Counted from the first letter of the stretch, positions 39,386 through 48,179 are shown. The stretch is 64,000 bases of DNA from Fabrea salina (GCA_022984795.1 JALIHJ010000060.1:1-64000); one strand, 5' to 3'. Notes: generated from the letters alone by a model not told the origin. A program made the numbers and translations.

Positions 39386-39973
39386 ATGTCAACTACTTCT
39401 TTTTCGAATGGAATCACTAGAGCCCCTAACAAATCCAGGTCATCTTCAATACTATTCTCTAACAAGTTCAGCAGTAGTAATTTAAAGCGCAAGTCAACTT
39501 TTGCAACTTCTTTCAAAATGAATAAGCATCTAAGGAACAAAGAAAGTCCCACCCAAAAATTAACTCTGAGCCAAAACTTTCTAGAAATGATTTCAAGACA
39601 AAACCTTAGACTCAAAAGGGTCCAGTCAGGGGACCTAAAGCCTTCGAGAAATTACTCCCCAGACAGAGAAGACCTTGAAGAAGAAAAGAACAAACTACTG
39701 AAAAAGCTGAACAAATACAAGGAACTTAAGTCTTTGAAAACCAAAGTAAAGTCTATAAGTTTCAGCAGAACCACTAAGTGCCTTCCTGAAAACAGCAATT
39801 TCAACTTAGTAGAACACCTCTTATCTAACCCTTTAGGGAACAGCTCTAAAAAAGCTTACTCAAACCAAACTAAAATCCAGAACTTTTCTAAAACTTTTAA
39901 AAAACTTAGAGAGAGTTCTGCTGAACTCTCGGCTTTAGATTATAAGGCTGCTTTGCCAAGAATCACTAAATAA
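39386..39973 (+). CDS. Lineage-specific family, copy 1 of 3
   Basis: This 195-residue basic protein is the first of three tandem relatives. The shared core starts at about residue 50 and has three parts: QNFLEMISRQN, then a Lys/Arg-rich linker, RNYSPDREDL, and a Lys-rich coiled coil (EEEKNKLLKKLNKYKELKSL). The N- and C-terminal parts are Ser/Lys-rich and diverged. No signal peptide or membrane segment is seen. I do not recognise the family. The SP in YSPD could be a phosphorylation site. Confidence 0.75.
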   Translation: MSTTSFSNGITRAPNKSRSSSILFSNKFSSSNLKRKSTFATSFKMNKHLRNKESPTQKLTLSQNFLEMISRQNLRLKRVQSGDLKPSRNYSPDREDLEEEKNKLLKKLNKYKELKSLKTKVKSISFSRTTKCLPENSNFNLVEHLLSNPLGNSSKKAYSNQTKIQNFSKTFKKLRESSAELSALDYKAALPRITK

Positions 39974-39985
39974 GAATAATCCAAT

Positions 39986-40585
39986 ATGAACAGCAAAAGA
40001 GTCTCTTTTTCGGTAAGCTTAGCTTGTGTACTTCAAAAGTCAAACTCAGTTATCACCCAAAGATTATTTCCCGGAATAATTAAACGCACATTCAGTGGGT
40101 TCCTTTCAGAGTCAAAAACTTATAGTGAGGAGACTCAAGAAACTTTTGACCAGAATGCTGGCTCCTTAACAACTGAAGAACTCAACCAGGATTTTTTAGA
40201 AATACTGGCCAGAGAGTTAATTAAGAAAAGGAAACATCGCAACTACTCTCCATTAAGCGAAGAAATCGATCTTCAAAAGAGTCAAATAATCAAGCAAGTC
40301 AACAAAATGAAAGAAATCAAACAAGTTAAGAAGAAAATGAAAAACCTAGAAAAAAACTATAATATGCTGAGAAAAGACTTTTCAGTACGTAAAGAATACA
40401 ATGAGTTCTTTAACCTACAAAATGCAATTATCAAAAAGCCATTGGGAGCCCAAAGAAGGTCTTTGAGGCTTGAATCAGTTAGCAATAGTCACAAAGAAAG
40501 TCCTAGGTCTAGTAAACTGTCAACTCTTAGTTTATCAAAGGTTCCCACTTCCCTTCCTCGTTTAAAGCCTAAAAGATCTAAGTAA
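39986..40585 (+). CDS. Lineage-specific family, copy 2 of 3
   Basis: This 199-residue basic protein has the shared core NQDFLEILAREL, HRNYSPLSEEI and a Lys/Met coiled coil (IIKQVNKMKEIKQVKKKMKN). It starts 12 bp after copy 1 stops, on the same strand. Outside the core the sequences have diverged strongly, so the triplication is old. No known domain. Confidence 0.75.
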   Translation: MNSKRVSFSVSLACVLQKSNSVITQRLFPGIIKRTFSGFLSESKTYSEETQETFDQNAGSLTTEELNQDFLEILARELIKKRKHRNYSPLSEEIDLQKSQIIKQVNKMKEIKQVKKKMKNLEKNYNMLRKDFSVRKEYNEFFNLQNAIIKKPLGAQRRSLRLESVSNSHKESPRSSKLSTLSLSKVPTSLPRLKPKRSK

Positions 40586-40587
40586 AT

Positions 40588-41148
40588 ATGAAACGCAACT
40601 CTGAACTTTGTCAAAGAAAACTCAAAAGGTCTCTTACAGTGAACCTGGAGCCCCGACTCCTCAGAAAAAGACTTACAATGAAGCTCCACATACGAGAAGA
40701 GACTTCAGAAGAGTCTTCCTCGCTTGAAGTTTCTTTCACTAGCAACAAGTACCTGAACAACAACTTCTTAGAATTAATTTCGAGAGAAAACTTCAAAAAG
40801 AAAAACAAAATCCACCAAACTGAGTACAGTTACTCTCCAGACTCCAAAGAACTCGAACAAGAAATCAAAAACTACGTCAAAATGATGAAAAAGAAGCTAA
40901 CTCCTAAAATGCCTATGCCTCAGAAACCAATTTTCCATAGCAAAACTCTTGACAACTTCCCCAAAAAATCAGCACATAGAATTAGAAGTTTTCCTAAGAT
41001 AAATTCCCAGAAGTGCATACAAATTCCCACCAAAAAGACTTATAAGTTCACTAGAATTAAAAAAGTTACTAAAAGGAAGGATTTTAAAAGTCCCAGACAG
41101 TTACAGAAGTACTTATCTTCGCCTTATTTAATTGAAAGTTTTAAATGA
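40588..41148 (+). CDS. Lineage-specific family, copy 3 of 3
   Basis: This 186-residue basic protein has the shared core NNNFLELISRENF, YSYSPDSKELE and KNYVKMMKKKL. It begins 2 bp after copy 2 stops and ends in UGA. The tail is rich in Lys, Ser and Pro. The next gene lies on the other strand after 147 bp, so the array has exactly three members. Confidence 0.75.
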   Translation: MKRNSELCQRKLKRSLTVNLEPRLLRKRLTMKLHIREETSEESSSLEVSFTSNKYLNNNFLELISRENFKKKNKIHQTEYSYSPDSKELEQEIKNYVKMMKKKLTPKMPMPQKPIFHSKTLDNFPKKSAHRIRSFPKINSQKCIQIPTKKTYKFTRIKKVTKRKDFKSPRQLQKYLSSPYLIESFK

Positions 41149-41295
41149 TCTACGCTAGCCGTTTAATTTGACTTAAAAGTTACCCATTTTTACTTGCAAA
41201 TATCTTCTAAATGCACCTGTTTCAGCCTAGAAACTATCATTTGCTGATTAAAAATATCTTTTGAACTTGAACCCGTCCATTTAATTCTAAATTAG

Positions 41296-41937
41296 TTAGA
41301 TATGAACTGTTTTCTGGTTGTTCAGGCGGGCTTTGATGTAGTAGTAAAAGAAATCAGCATACAAAACAGACTGAACGACTCCAGCAAACAAAGAAATCCA
41401 AGGAATCGACTGGCTGTTGGCATATCTACTCATCCAGTTAAAAATGTATAGCACTCTGTAAGCCCCCAAACAAAACACGTAGTGCGAAGTTAGGTTTTCG
41501 ACTTCTTTCATTTGTCTGAGCATTTCGAGTTGCGGCACAAAAGCCACTGCTTCCAGAAATATCGAGAAGCTCCAAAGCACTTCCAAAGGAGTGAATTCAG
41601 GGTTGAAAATAAGCCCCAGCACTGCACAGGGCGGCAGCAGGTACTTCCAGTAAGGGAAGTTGTCTCCTTTCCAGTCATAAGTGCTCTTGTAGAACCTTGA
41701 AAACCGCATCATGAAAATCAAGTACCCCGTGAGCCCGATAAAAGCTAGTTTCATAAAGGTGTTGTACAGCGACACGTAGTACACAAACAAGTCCATGTAG
41801 CGTGCCAGAAACACCAGTAAATACATTTCCTGTGTCTTGCACGAGATCCCCAGGCAGTTCCTGCTTTGTCTGATCCTGAAAATTAGAATCAGCAACGACG
41901 CCAAGTGCATCATGTCTCCCACGATTCGAAAGAACAT
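41296..41937 (-). CDS. KDELR: KDEL receptor (ERD2), ER retrieval receptor
   Basis: This 213-residue seven-helix protein is full length (human 212). Landmarks are HLASLLILIFRIRQSRNCLG, SCKTQEMYLLVFLARYMDLF, LEAVAFVPQLEMLRQ, YVFCLGAYRVLYIFNW and DFFYYYIK. It binds the C-terminal KDEL/HDEL of ER proteins that escape to the Golgi and returns them by COPI vesicles. All key segments are conserved. Confidence 0.97.
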   Translation of the reverse strand: MFFRIVGDMMHLASLLILIFRIRQSRNCLGISCKTQEMYLLVFLARYMDLFVYYVSLYNTFMKLAFIGLTGYLIFMMRFSRFYKSTYDWKGDNFPYWKYLLPPCAVLGLIFNPEFTPLEVLWSFSIFLEAVAFVPQLEMLRQMKEVENLTSHYVFCLGAYRVLYIFNWMSRYANSQSIPWISLFAGVVQSVLYADFFYYYIKARLNNQKTVHI

Positions 41938-41943
41938 TTTTAT
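41938..41943. other. 6-bp spacer TTTTAT between divergent starts
   Basis: The plus strand reads CAT-TTTTAT-ATG between the KDEL receptor and the Tat-SF1-like gene. Confidence 0.7.
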
Positions 41944-42945
41944 ATGGAAGATTTCAGCCCTATTTGGTTTTACTTAGTGGACAACCAACCCCAAGGCCCT
42001 CTGGCTTTTAGGGACATCGACGCCTTAGTTAGAACTAACGACCTCAGTTTTGAGTCACTTGTGTGGAAAGAGGGGATGAGTGACTGGGAACAACTAGGAA
42101 AAATTCCTGAGTTCTTGGAGTCCTACACTCAAGACGAGATTGAAATGGCCTTGCATTTAAAACCCAAACCAGCCCCTTTCCAAATAACCCAAGAAGAAAA
42201 AGTAACCACTAACTAGAAACAACTCGAACTCAAAAAAGCCAAACAGAAAAAACAGAAAGCCAAGAAAAAAGCTAAGTGGTACACTCCTAAAATCAACACT
42301 AACATTTACGTTACAGGACTTCCTGGAGACATCACTCAGGAAGAAGTTCTGGAGTTCTTTTCTAAGGCTGGCGTGATTCGGTTAGATAAGTTCACAGGGG
42401 AACCCAGAGTCAAGATCTACAAAGAACATGGAAAAGCCAAAGGCGATGGGCTAGTTTCCTACGCAAAGGAAGAAAGCATGAGTATTGCACTGAGTCTTTT
42501 GCAAAGTCAAGAAATCAGAGAAGGATTCAAAGTCTACCTAGAGCCTGTAAGCCCCAGACTTTAGGCCACTTTTGAGCAAAAGGGAGAGTACGTGCCCCGC
42601 AAGACCGTCCAAGTAGACAAGCTCCAACTCATCAGAAACAAAGCTAAGCAAGACAGAATGCTTGGCTGGCAGGAAGACTCCCAAAAAGGCTTGAGAATAG
42701 TTATACTCAAAAACGTGTTTGAGCCTTCGCAAGACTTAGAAACCTTAAAAAAGGAAATTTTAAGGGAAGCTGAAGAAAACATAGGCAAAGTCGAGCGGGT
42801 AAGGGTTTTCCAAGACCACCCCGAAGGAGTGGTGGAACTTAAGTTCCAGAAACCAAGTGCTGCAGAGCGCTGTGTAGAAGTGATGAACGGGAGGTTTTAC
42901 TCTGGAAAAGAAGCTAGAGTGCTTTTTCTGGGACGGCAAAACTGA
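41944..42945 (+). CDS. HTATSF1: Tat-SF1/CUS2-like U2 snRNP splicing factor with GYF_2-type N-terminus
   Basis: This 322-residue protein needs removal of two introns (42202-42216, 15 nt; 42547-42564, 18 nt). Residues about 5-60 are a GYF_2-type domain (WFYLVDNQPQGPLAFRDIDA, SLVWKEGMSDWEQL). Then follow a basic linker and RRM1 (NTNIYVTGLPGDITQEEVLE, KAKGDGLVSYAKEES). The stretch FKVYLEP-ATFEQKGEY spans the second splice and lines up with LHVEVAKFQLKGEY of human HTATSF1. The C-terminal UHM/RRM2 (RIVILKNVFEPS, VERVRVFQDHPEGVVELKFQ) follows. It binds SF3B1 on U2 snRNP. The stop is UGA. Confidence 0.92.
42202..42216 (+). other. 15-nt intron in Tat-SF1-like gene
   Basis: GTAACCACTAACTAG, phase 0, with an in-frame TAG. 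Confidence 0.9.
42547..42564 (+). other. 18-nt intron in Tat-SF1-like gene
   Basis: GTAAGCCCCAGACTTTAG begins GTAAG and ends TTTAG like the 15-nt introns but is 18 nt long. Its TAG is in frame. No 15- or 16-nt GT-AG alternative covers the stop. Removing exactly 18 nt gives an ungapped match to human HTATSF1 across the junction. Confidence 0.75.
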
Positions 42946-42994
42946 CTACCGAAAAGTAATATCCACACAGAACACTCAAGAAACTTAATAATAA

Positions 42995-44380
42995 ATGACA
43001 GACTTCAGTAGTCAGCAGTTGTCACCTGCAGGGTCGTTAGTGCTGCCTCACGTCAGGCCTTCCATAGGGCAGTCTCCAGTGACAGGGCTAATGCAAGACA
43101 GGTACAACCAACTCATTAAAGAGTTCAAAGCTATTGACGTTAACAAAGACGACAAACTCACTTATGAAGAAATTTACAGATTCTTGTCTGAAAAACAAGG
43201 CCAAAACTTTGACGAAAGCCTTTGTCAAGAGCTCTTTGCCAAAATGGACAAGAACAAGGACTCTGTTATCACCACAGACGAGTTTCTTTGGTCTTACGTA
43301 GACGCTGAAGACCTTATAATGCGCCGAATCAGAGAACTCAAACAAGAACTTGAAGCCAACAACAAAGAACTCCAAAAAGTCAAAAAGAACCTAGTTGAAG
43401 CCCGGACTAGTGAAAAAATCAACAAGTTTGGAGTTATGGAAGGCTCTGTGTTGACTGTGCACGTGATTGAAGCTCAGAACTTAATTCCTATGGACCGGAC
43501 AGGAAGTTCAGACCCCTACGTGGTTCTAGAGTGTGAAGGTAAAAAGATCCAAACAAGGTACATTCCACAAGACCTAAACCCTGTTTGGGATGAAGTGTTT
43601 ACTTTCATGGTTATAGAGGGCACTGGGGACCTGAAAGTCACTGTGATGGACTACGACAAGGGGTTTGAGGACGACTTTGAAGGCGAAGTAAACATTCCAA
43701 TCAACATACTTTCGGACCAAATGAAGCACGACCAGTACTTTACTTTGGTAGGAAAAGAACCTGACAAAAAGTGGCAAGGACGCATACACTTAGGACTGCA
43801 GTGGGTTTGGAGCAAGGTTAAGTACTACGAGTCTTTGGCCGAGCAGTGGCAAGAAACCATTGATGCCGACGCTCAAGAAGTAGGTTACCTCAAAGAACAA
43901 CTTGAAAAACTCAGAAAGCCTTTTGGACACATCATTAACCCTCAAGAGTTGCCTGAGAGTTCTGTTAAGCCTTACAGGTTAGAAGAAACCCTTGCTGGCA
44001 AACTTGACGAATTCACAAAGGGCAAGCTAAGCATAGTTGCTTACTCAAGTCCACTGTTTGCCTTGGTGTTGTTTAGTTTCTTGATGCTTAGCAGTTTGAG
44101 TATGTTCATAAGACCTGACTTTTTGGACTTAAGTATAGGACTTGGAGCACTGATGTTTTGGGTACTTAACGAAGAAAGTGTGGAGTGGTACAGGAAACTA
44201 AGCTTTGCTTTGGCTTTTTCACAAATTTGGGATATAGTGTGGCTGTGGCATTACACTTCTAAATGGAGTGAAGACCATGCTGAGAGCCACGTTAGAAGTT
44301 TTGGAGTTTTTATAAGTTATGTGAATTTTGCCTTCAAGTTTGTAGTGCTGGGAGTTTTTTGGAAAAGGTCTTTGGAATAA
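42995..44380 (+). CDS. EF-hand / C2-domain protein with C-terminal membrane helices
   Basis: This 461-residue protein has an EF-hand pair at about residues 45-110 (DVNKDDKLTYEE and DKNKDSVITTDE, both with good calcium ligands), a coiled coil (about 115-140), and a C2 domain at about 150-260 (SVLTVHVIEAQNLIPMDRTG, SSDPYVVLE, LNPVWDEVFTF, VMDYDKGFEDDFEGE; the acidic calcium loops look intact). It ends with three or four membrane segments from about 350. Two calcium sensors plus membrane anchors suggest calcium-triggered membrane contact or traffic. The combination matches no standard animal family. Confidence 0.85.
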   Translation: MTDFSSQQLSPAGSLVLPHVRPSIGQSPVTGLMQDRYNQLIKEFKAIDVNKDDKLTYEEIYRFLSEKQGQNFDESLCQELFAKMDKNKDSVITTDEFLWSYVDAEDLIMRRIRELKQELEANNKELQKVKKNLVEARTSEKINKFGVMEGSVLTVHVIEAQNLIPMDRTGSSDPYVVLECEGKKIQTRYIPQDLNPVWDEVFTFMVIEGTGDLKVTVMDYDKGFEDDFEGEVNIPINILSDQMKHDQYFTLVGKEPDKKWQGRIHLGLQWVWSKVKYYESLAEQWQETIDADAQEVGYLKEQLEKLRKPFGHIINPQELPESSVKPYRLEETLAGKLDEFTKGKLSIVAYSSPLFALVLFSFLMLSSLSMFIRPDFLDLSIGLGALMFWVLNEESVEWYRKLSFALAFSQIWDIVWLWHYTSKWSEDHAESHVRSFGVFISYVNFAFKFVVLGVFWKRSLE

Positions 44381-44387
44381 GTTAATG

Positions 44388-45326
44388 TTAGTTAAAACCT
44401 ATTTGCTTGTTTTCTAAGTCAAAACTTAAGGAGTAGTAGTTCAGTAGAGAACTTCCTAAGTGCCACACTTGACTGTTTTCAATAGTGTTGACAAAGCACT
44501 CGTTGTTTTCTTGAGTAAGGTAAAGTTGAGGGTTCAAGTAGATTGCTTGGTTGCCCTTTAACAGTTCTATTTGCTCAAAGTCATCGGAACTAGAACAAAC
44601 ACATTTGAGTTGGTGGAGGGAGTGCAAACAAACTCTGCCTTGGGCTTCAAAAGCAGTAGCTAGCTTGCTTAAGTGAGTAGTTGGGACATAAACTTTTTCA
44701 AATAAAAGACTCACTACTGCTGAGTACTCTGAAGAGTAAACTTTTCCGTTGTAAGCAAGCGAGTCAAACTGCATTCTCCAAGAGTCCTCAGTTTCAAACA
44801 CTGAAGACAAAGGCTTCTGCAAACCCAAAGAAACGTTGTAAGCATTTTCGTTTCTAGAAACACCAAAAACACTGGTTTCAATGAGTTCTAGATTCTTAAA
44901 AGTCCTAACTAACTCAGGAAGGGCCACTCCTAGTAAAGGGTCTTCTGTAAGGGGTTTTTCAGAAGCAAAGTTTTTGTGTCCCGAAAAAGACCTATTGAAG
45001 TTAGAGAGCTTGTGAGTAGAATGCTTGGTGAAAGTCCAGGTCTGGAGTTCATTGAAGAAGAAAGGTCCGGAGTTCTTCCAGAGAGTCTACTTATTGTTTA
45101 CTGAAGAGTAAAAGGCAAACCCCACGTTGAGTTGGGTGTTTGAACCTTTTACTGAAAGCTTAGAGTGGTAGTAAGTAGAAACAGAGTCAGTGTAATTCTG
45201 GATCAAAAAGTCCTCATCGCTAGGAAGGGATTCTTGGCTGTGGTAAGTGAGTTTGGGGTCAAGAGGCATGTAAATCTGGGCAGAGGCCAAACTTAAAGCT
45301 AAAACTAAAAACATCGTAAATTCCAT
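44388..45326 (-). CDS. Pepsin-like aspartic protease homologue, catalytically dead (copy 1)
   Basis: This 307-residue protein results after removal of one 15-nt intron (45087-45101). It has a signal peptide (MEFTMFLVLALSLASAQ). The body aligns with the A1 fold: the pre-catalytic strand reads LNVGFAFYSS-TLW where DTGSS.LW is expected, and the second lobe has KVYSSEYSAVVSLL instead of ..DTGTS. C-terminal landmarks remain (QVWHLGSSLLNYYSLSFDLE for the WxLGxxFL...FD motif). Both catalytic Asp are lost, so a binding or structural role is likely. It is related to the gene at 45580. Confidence 0.75.
45087..45101 (-). other. 15-nt intron in protease homologue 1
   Basis: Sense strand GTAAACAATAAGTAG, with in-frame stops. 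It falls exactly inside the vestigial first active-site motif. Confidence 0.88.
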
Positions 45327-45350
45327 TTTAATGTTCTGATGGTATTTACA

Positions 45351-45542
45351 TTACTTAGAATAAGGGTGGGCATGGGAGTAGTTGGTCTGTCTGCCTGCTT
45401 TGTCGGGTTCGTCGCCCCAGCGCTCTATAACTTCTTCTCTGTTTTCGTTAGGAAGAGTCACTGGGTCCCTTGTGTTTTTTTTGTTCTTTTTGCCAGTAGC
45501 TTTTGGCTTGGACATGTTTTGGGGCTGTTTGAACTCTTGCAT
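45351..45542 (-). CDS. Small basic hypothetical protein
   Basis: This 63-residue frame starts MQEFKQPQNMSKPKATGKKN and is hydrophilic throughout. It sits between the two protease homologues on the same strand with gaps of 37 and 24 bp, normal for this chromosome. An overlapping plus-strand frame (45339-45608) is hydrophobic and looks like its shadow. No family recognised. Confidence 0.5.
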   Translation of the reverse strand: MQEFKQPQNMSKPKATGKKNKKNTRDPVTLPNENREEVIERWGDEPDKAGRQTNYSHAHPYSK

Positions 45543-45579
45543 TTATATTCTAGGTTTGCTTTTTTAGGCTTGAGTTTGT

Positions 45580-46683
45580 CTAAAGATGGTTTAAGATTAT
45601 TAAACTAAGTAAGCCTTGGAGCATTCCAGCTGAGTTATCTTGGTTAGGTGAAGTAGCTGCTTGAGTGAAGCCTAGTCTTTTTCTGCTTAAGTCAAAAATG
45701 GTGTAGTACTTTTTGAAGAAGTGAGTGCCCAACACCCAGTGTTCTGAAGTGTTTATCACACAAGTGTTTTGTTTTTGAGTAATGTAGGCACTAGGCTCAA
45801 TACTAAGTTTATGGTCGCCTATTGAGATTTCAAGTGCTGAAAAGTCGTTTACACTGGTGCAATTTGATTCAAGTGAATCATTGGAATTTTTAAATCCTTC
45901 TGGAAGCAAATCTTTTAAGGTAGAGACAGCGCTTTTGGCTACTTGGAAATTTTCTTGGGATATGCTGAAGAACACCATTGTTGAAAAGTAAACTTTAGAG
46001 GTTGAGTTGTAAGCAAGCTGGCTGATTTGGAATTGCCAAGCAGCTGGGTTTACAGTGTAGACGTAGTTGACAGGAGCAGAAGGGTTACTGGCAAAGGTTT
46101 TTAAGTCAGGTTCTCCAAAGACCAGAGAAGACTCTCCTTCTTTTAAATACAAACTAAACACTTTCTGAGTAATGATTCCTTGGCTGAACAAGGTTTCTAG
46201 AACGTTGTTTTTCCCAGTTAAGGCAGAAAAACCCAGGCCGAGTTTCCCGTCTAACTGAAAAGAAGAGTCGTGGTAGTTAGTTAGGAAAGCAAAGTCTTGT
46301 GCGAACTCTTTTCCGTCTAGCTTAAACAAGTCATTGCCCCAGTAGCCATAGTGCGAGTCCTAAATGTGGATTACGTCATAAGCAAAAGGCTCTGATAAGT
46401 TAGTGAAAGTATTGGAGTTTTGTGAGTTAAACACGTGACTGGGCTTTGTGGAACTGTTAGAAGAAGCAGAAACAACCCAAGTGACCTACTTAGGAGTTAC
46501 TGAAGGCGAGGAAAGGTCTAGTTCTAAGTCGAAGCTTTGGAAAGGACTGCCTATTTGAAGTTCTAAGGAGTACTTTGATGAAACTGGAGAGTCAATCTCC
46601 AAAAAGTGCCCATTCATTAACCTGTGAACAGGCACAACTAGCTCTGCACAAATCCCCAAAACTAAGCCTAAGAAAACTATCAT
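45580..46683 (-). CDS. Pepsin-like aspartic protease homologue, dead, GPI-type tail (copy 2)
   Basis: This 357-residue protein results after removal of two 15-nt introns (46486-46500 and 46360-46374). It has a signal peptide (MIVFLGLVLGICAE). The first active-site region reads FDLELDLSSPS-VTWVVS: one Asp remains but TGS is lost. The second region, KVYFSTMVFFSIS, has no Asp. Late landmarks (HWVLGTHFFKKYYTIFDLSR) fit the A1 fold. The end is hydrophobic (GMLQGLLSLIILNHL), a probable GPI signal, which copy 1 lacks. Several N-glycosylation sites are present. Confidence 0.8.
46360..46374 (-). other. 15-nt intron 2 in protease homologue 2
   Basis: Sense strand GTAATCCACATTTAG, with an in-frame TAG. 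Confidence 0.88.
46486..46500 (-). other. 15-nt intron 1 in protease homologue 2
   Basis: Sense strand GTAACTCCTAAGTAG, with an in-frame TAA. It lies in the first active-site motif, at the same place as the intron of copy 1. Confidence 0.9.
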
Positions 46684-46784
46684 ATTTAATGGTTTTATGA
46701 CTAAGACTCCTAGAATGGGTTTTTGCTTTTAGCTCCAAGTAAACTTTTCATGGTTGTTAGAGTTCGTTAGAATAAATCTTACAA

Positions 46785-47363
46785 ATGGACTTGACCTGGA
46801 ACTACAACTTTAACATACTATTTATAGGGGACTCGGAGGTAGGAAAAACCTCTTTCATTAACAGGTTCGTTGACGAGGAGTTAGACCAGCCATACCCAGC
46901 CTGCATGGACTTTAAAACCTCAGGTATAGAAGTAGACGAAAAGGTAGTCAACTTAAGACTCTGGGACGCCTCGGGACTCAAAAGATACAAACAAGTTGTG
47001 CTGCCTCTTTACAGGTGCGTCCAGGGCATCTGTTTTATATACGATATTACTGATGTTGCTAGTTTCCAAGAAGTCACTAGACTGCATGAAGAGTGTACAA
47101 AGCGCCTTTCAAAACCAGTGCCTAAAATACTGATAGGCAACAAAGCTGACCTTGAGTCTCTGCGTGAAGTTTCTTACAGTGAAGGACTTAAACTTGCGGG
47201 AAGCTACAAAATGCAGTTCATCGAAACTTCAGCCAAAACTGGAGCAGGAGTTGACGAAGCTGTTGAAATGATAACTCGGAAAATTCCTCCGAGGCCAAGA
47301 CTCCTGAAATCTTTTGAAGGAAAAACCACCAAGAAAAACGCTCTTCGGTGTGAACTGATGTAA
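46785..47363 (+). CDS. Rab/Ras-like small GTPase with CAAX-type end
   Basis: This 192-residue GTPase has G1 IGDSEVGKTSFINRF, G3 LWDASGLKRYK, G4 IGNKADLE and G5 ETSAKTG. The core is Rab-like (RYKQVVLPLYRCVQGICFIY), but the switch II Gln that helps GTP hydrolysis is Leu, as in locked-on mutants. The protein ends RCELM, a Ras-type CAAX box that should be farnesylated, instead of the double Cys of a Rab. It is divergent; the exact subfamily cannot be set. Confidence 0.85.
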   Translation: MDLTWNYNFNILFIGDSEVGKTSFINRFVDEELDQPYPACMDFKTSGIEVDEKVVNLRLWDASGLKRYKQVVLPLYRCVQGICFIYDITDVASFQEVTRLHEECTKRLSKPVPKILIGNKADLESLREVSYSEGLKLAGSYKMQFIETSAKTGAGVDEAVEMITRKIPPRPRLLKSFEGKTTKKNALRCELM

Positions 47364-47389
47364 GTTATTTATAAACTAATAGTTAATAG

Positions 47390-48172
47390 TCACACGTTGG
47401 CAGTGTAGTTTCTAGTTTTGAAAGACCGCAAAGACTCAGAAGTTTGCTTTCGGAGTCTGCTAAAACTAGGCAGTCTTTGAGTAAGAGTGCAGTTCTTGTA
47501 AATAAGGTTGCATTTAAACTTCAGCATTTTGTCTACTGAAAAGCCCTTGGTAATTGACTTTTTATTTGAAAGTTTAATAGGAGGCAGGTTGCTAATTCCA
47601 AAAGTAGTGGACTTTGAAGGCCTCAAGTTCTTAGAAGGCTTGTTTCTAAGTGCTGATAAGTACGAACAAACTTGAGTAAGTTGACCTGTGTAATTCTGAC
47701 TCTCAGCACACACCTCATAAAGTGTTTTGTTGTGGAGGTTTTTTAAGTCAGAGGGTAGTTGCAGGTCCTCAATAAAGTACTTCAGTAAGGCTAAGTGGCC
47801 GTTCAAAGCACAGATGTGCAGTGCAGTGTTTCCACTCCAGTCAAAACTCTGCAAGTCAATTCCAGGCTTGCCAGCCAACTGCTTTACAACCTCTAAGTTT
47901 CCAGTTTCACAGGCAAGCATAACAGGAGTCCGGTAGTAGGAGTCTTGGGCGTTTAGGTTGACACCAGCTTTTATGAGGTACTTAACTACCTCCAAAAAAG
48001 AGTACTTGCAAGCTAGGTGCAGCAGAGTAGCTTTGTCTTCTAAAACTTCTCCTTTAGAGTTCCTAACTGTGAGCAAAGCACTGCACGGGAACCCTGAGTT
48101 GAGTAGCTGCATCACTTTTTTAGAGTTGTACTGTTCAAAAGCTTGCAGCACCTGTTGTTTCCACCTCCTCAT
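47390..48172 (-). CDS. Ankyrin-repeat protein
   Basis: This 260-residue protein has four to five ankyrin repeats in residues about 35-175 (ATLLHLACKYSFLEVVKYLI, TPVMLACETGNLEVVKQLAG, NTALHICALNGHLALLKYFI), followed by a basic tail of about 80 residues. The start was set at the ATG at 48172, since the longer frame runs into the divergent gene. No catalytic part, so a protein-binding scaffold is likely. Seven bp separate the two divergent start codons. Confidence 0.85.
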   Translation of the reverse strand: MRRWKQQVLQAFEQYNSKKVMQLLNSGFPCSALLTVRNSKGEVLEDKATLLHLACKYSFLEVVKYLIKAGVNLNAQDSYYRTPVMLACETGNLEVVKQLAGKPGIDLQSFDWSGNTALHICALNGHLALLKYFIEDLQLPSDLKNLHNKTLYEVCAESQNYTGQLTQVCSYLSALRNKPSKNLRPSKSTTFGISNLPPIKLSNKKSITKGFSVDKMLKFKCNLIYKNCTLTQRLPSFSRLRKQTSESLRSFKTRNYTANV

Positions 48173-48179
48173 ACTAATT

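Noticed and set aside
45339-45608. 89-codon plus-strand hydrophobic frame
   Set aside because: It is antisense to a hydrophilic minus-strand frame that fits the gene order better; its hydrophobicity is what the reverse of a Lys/Asn/Pro-rich gene gives.
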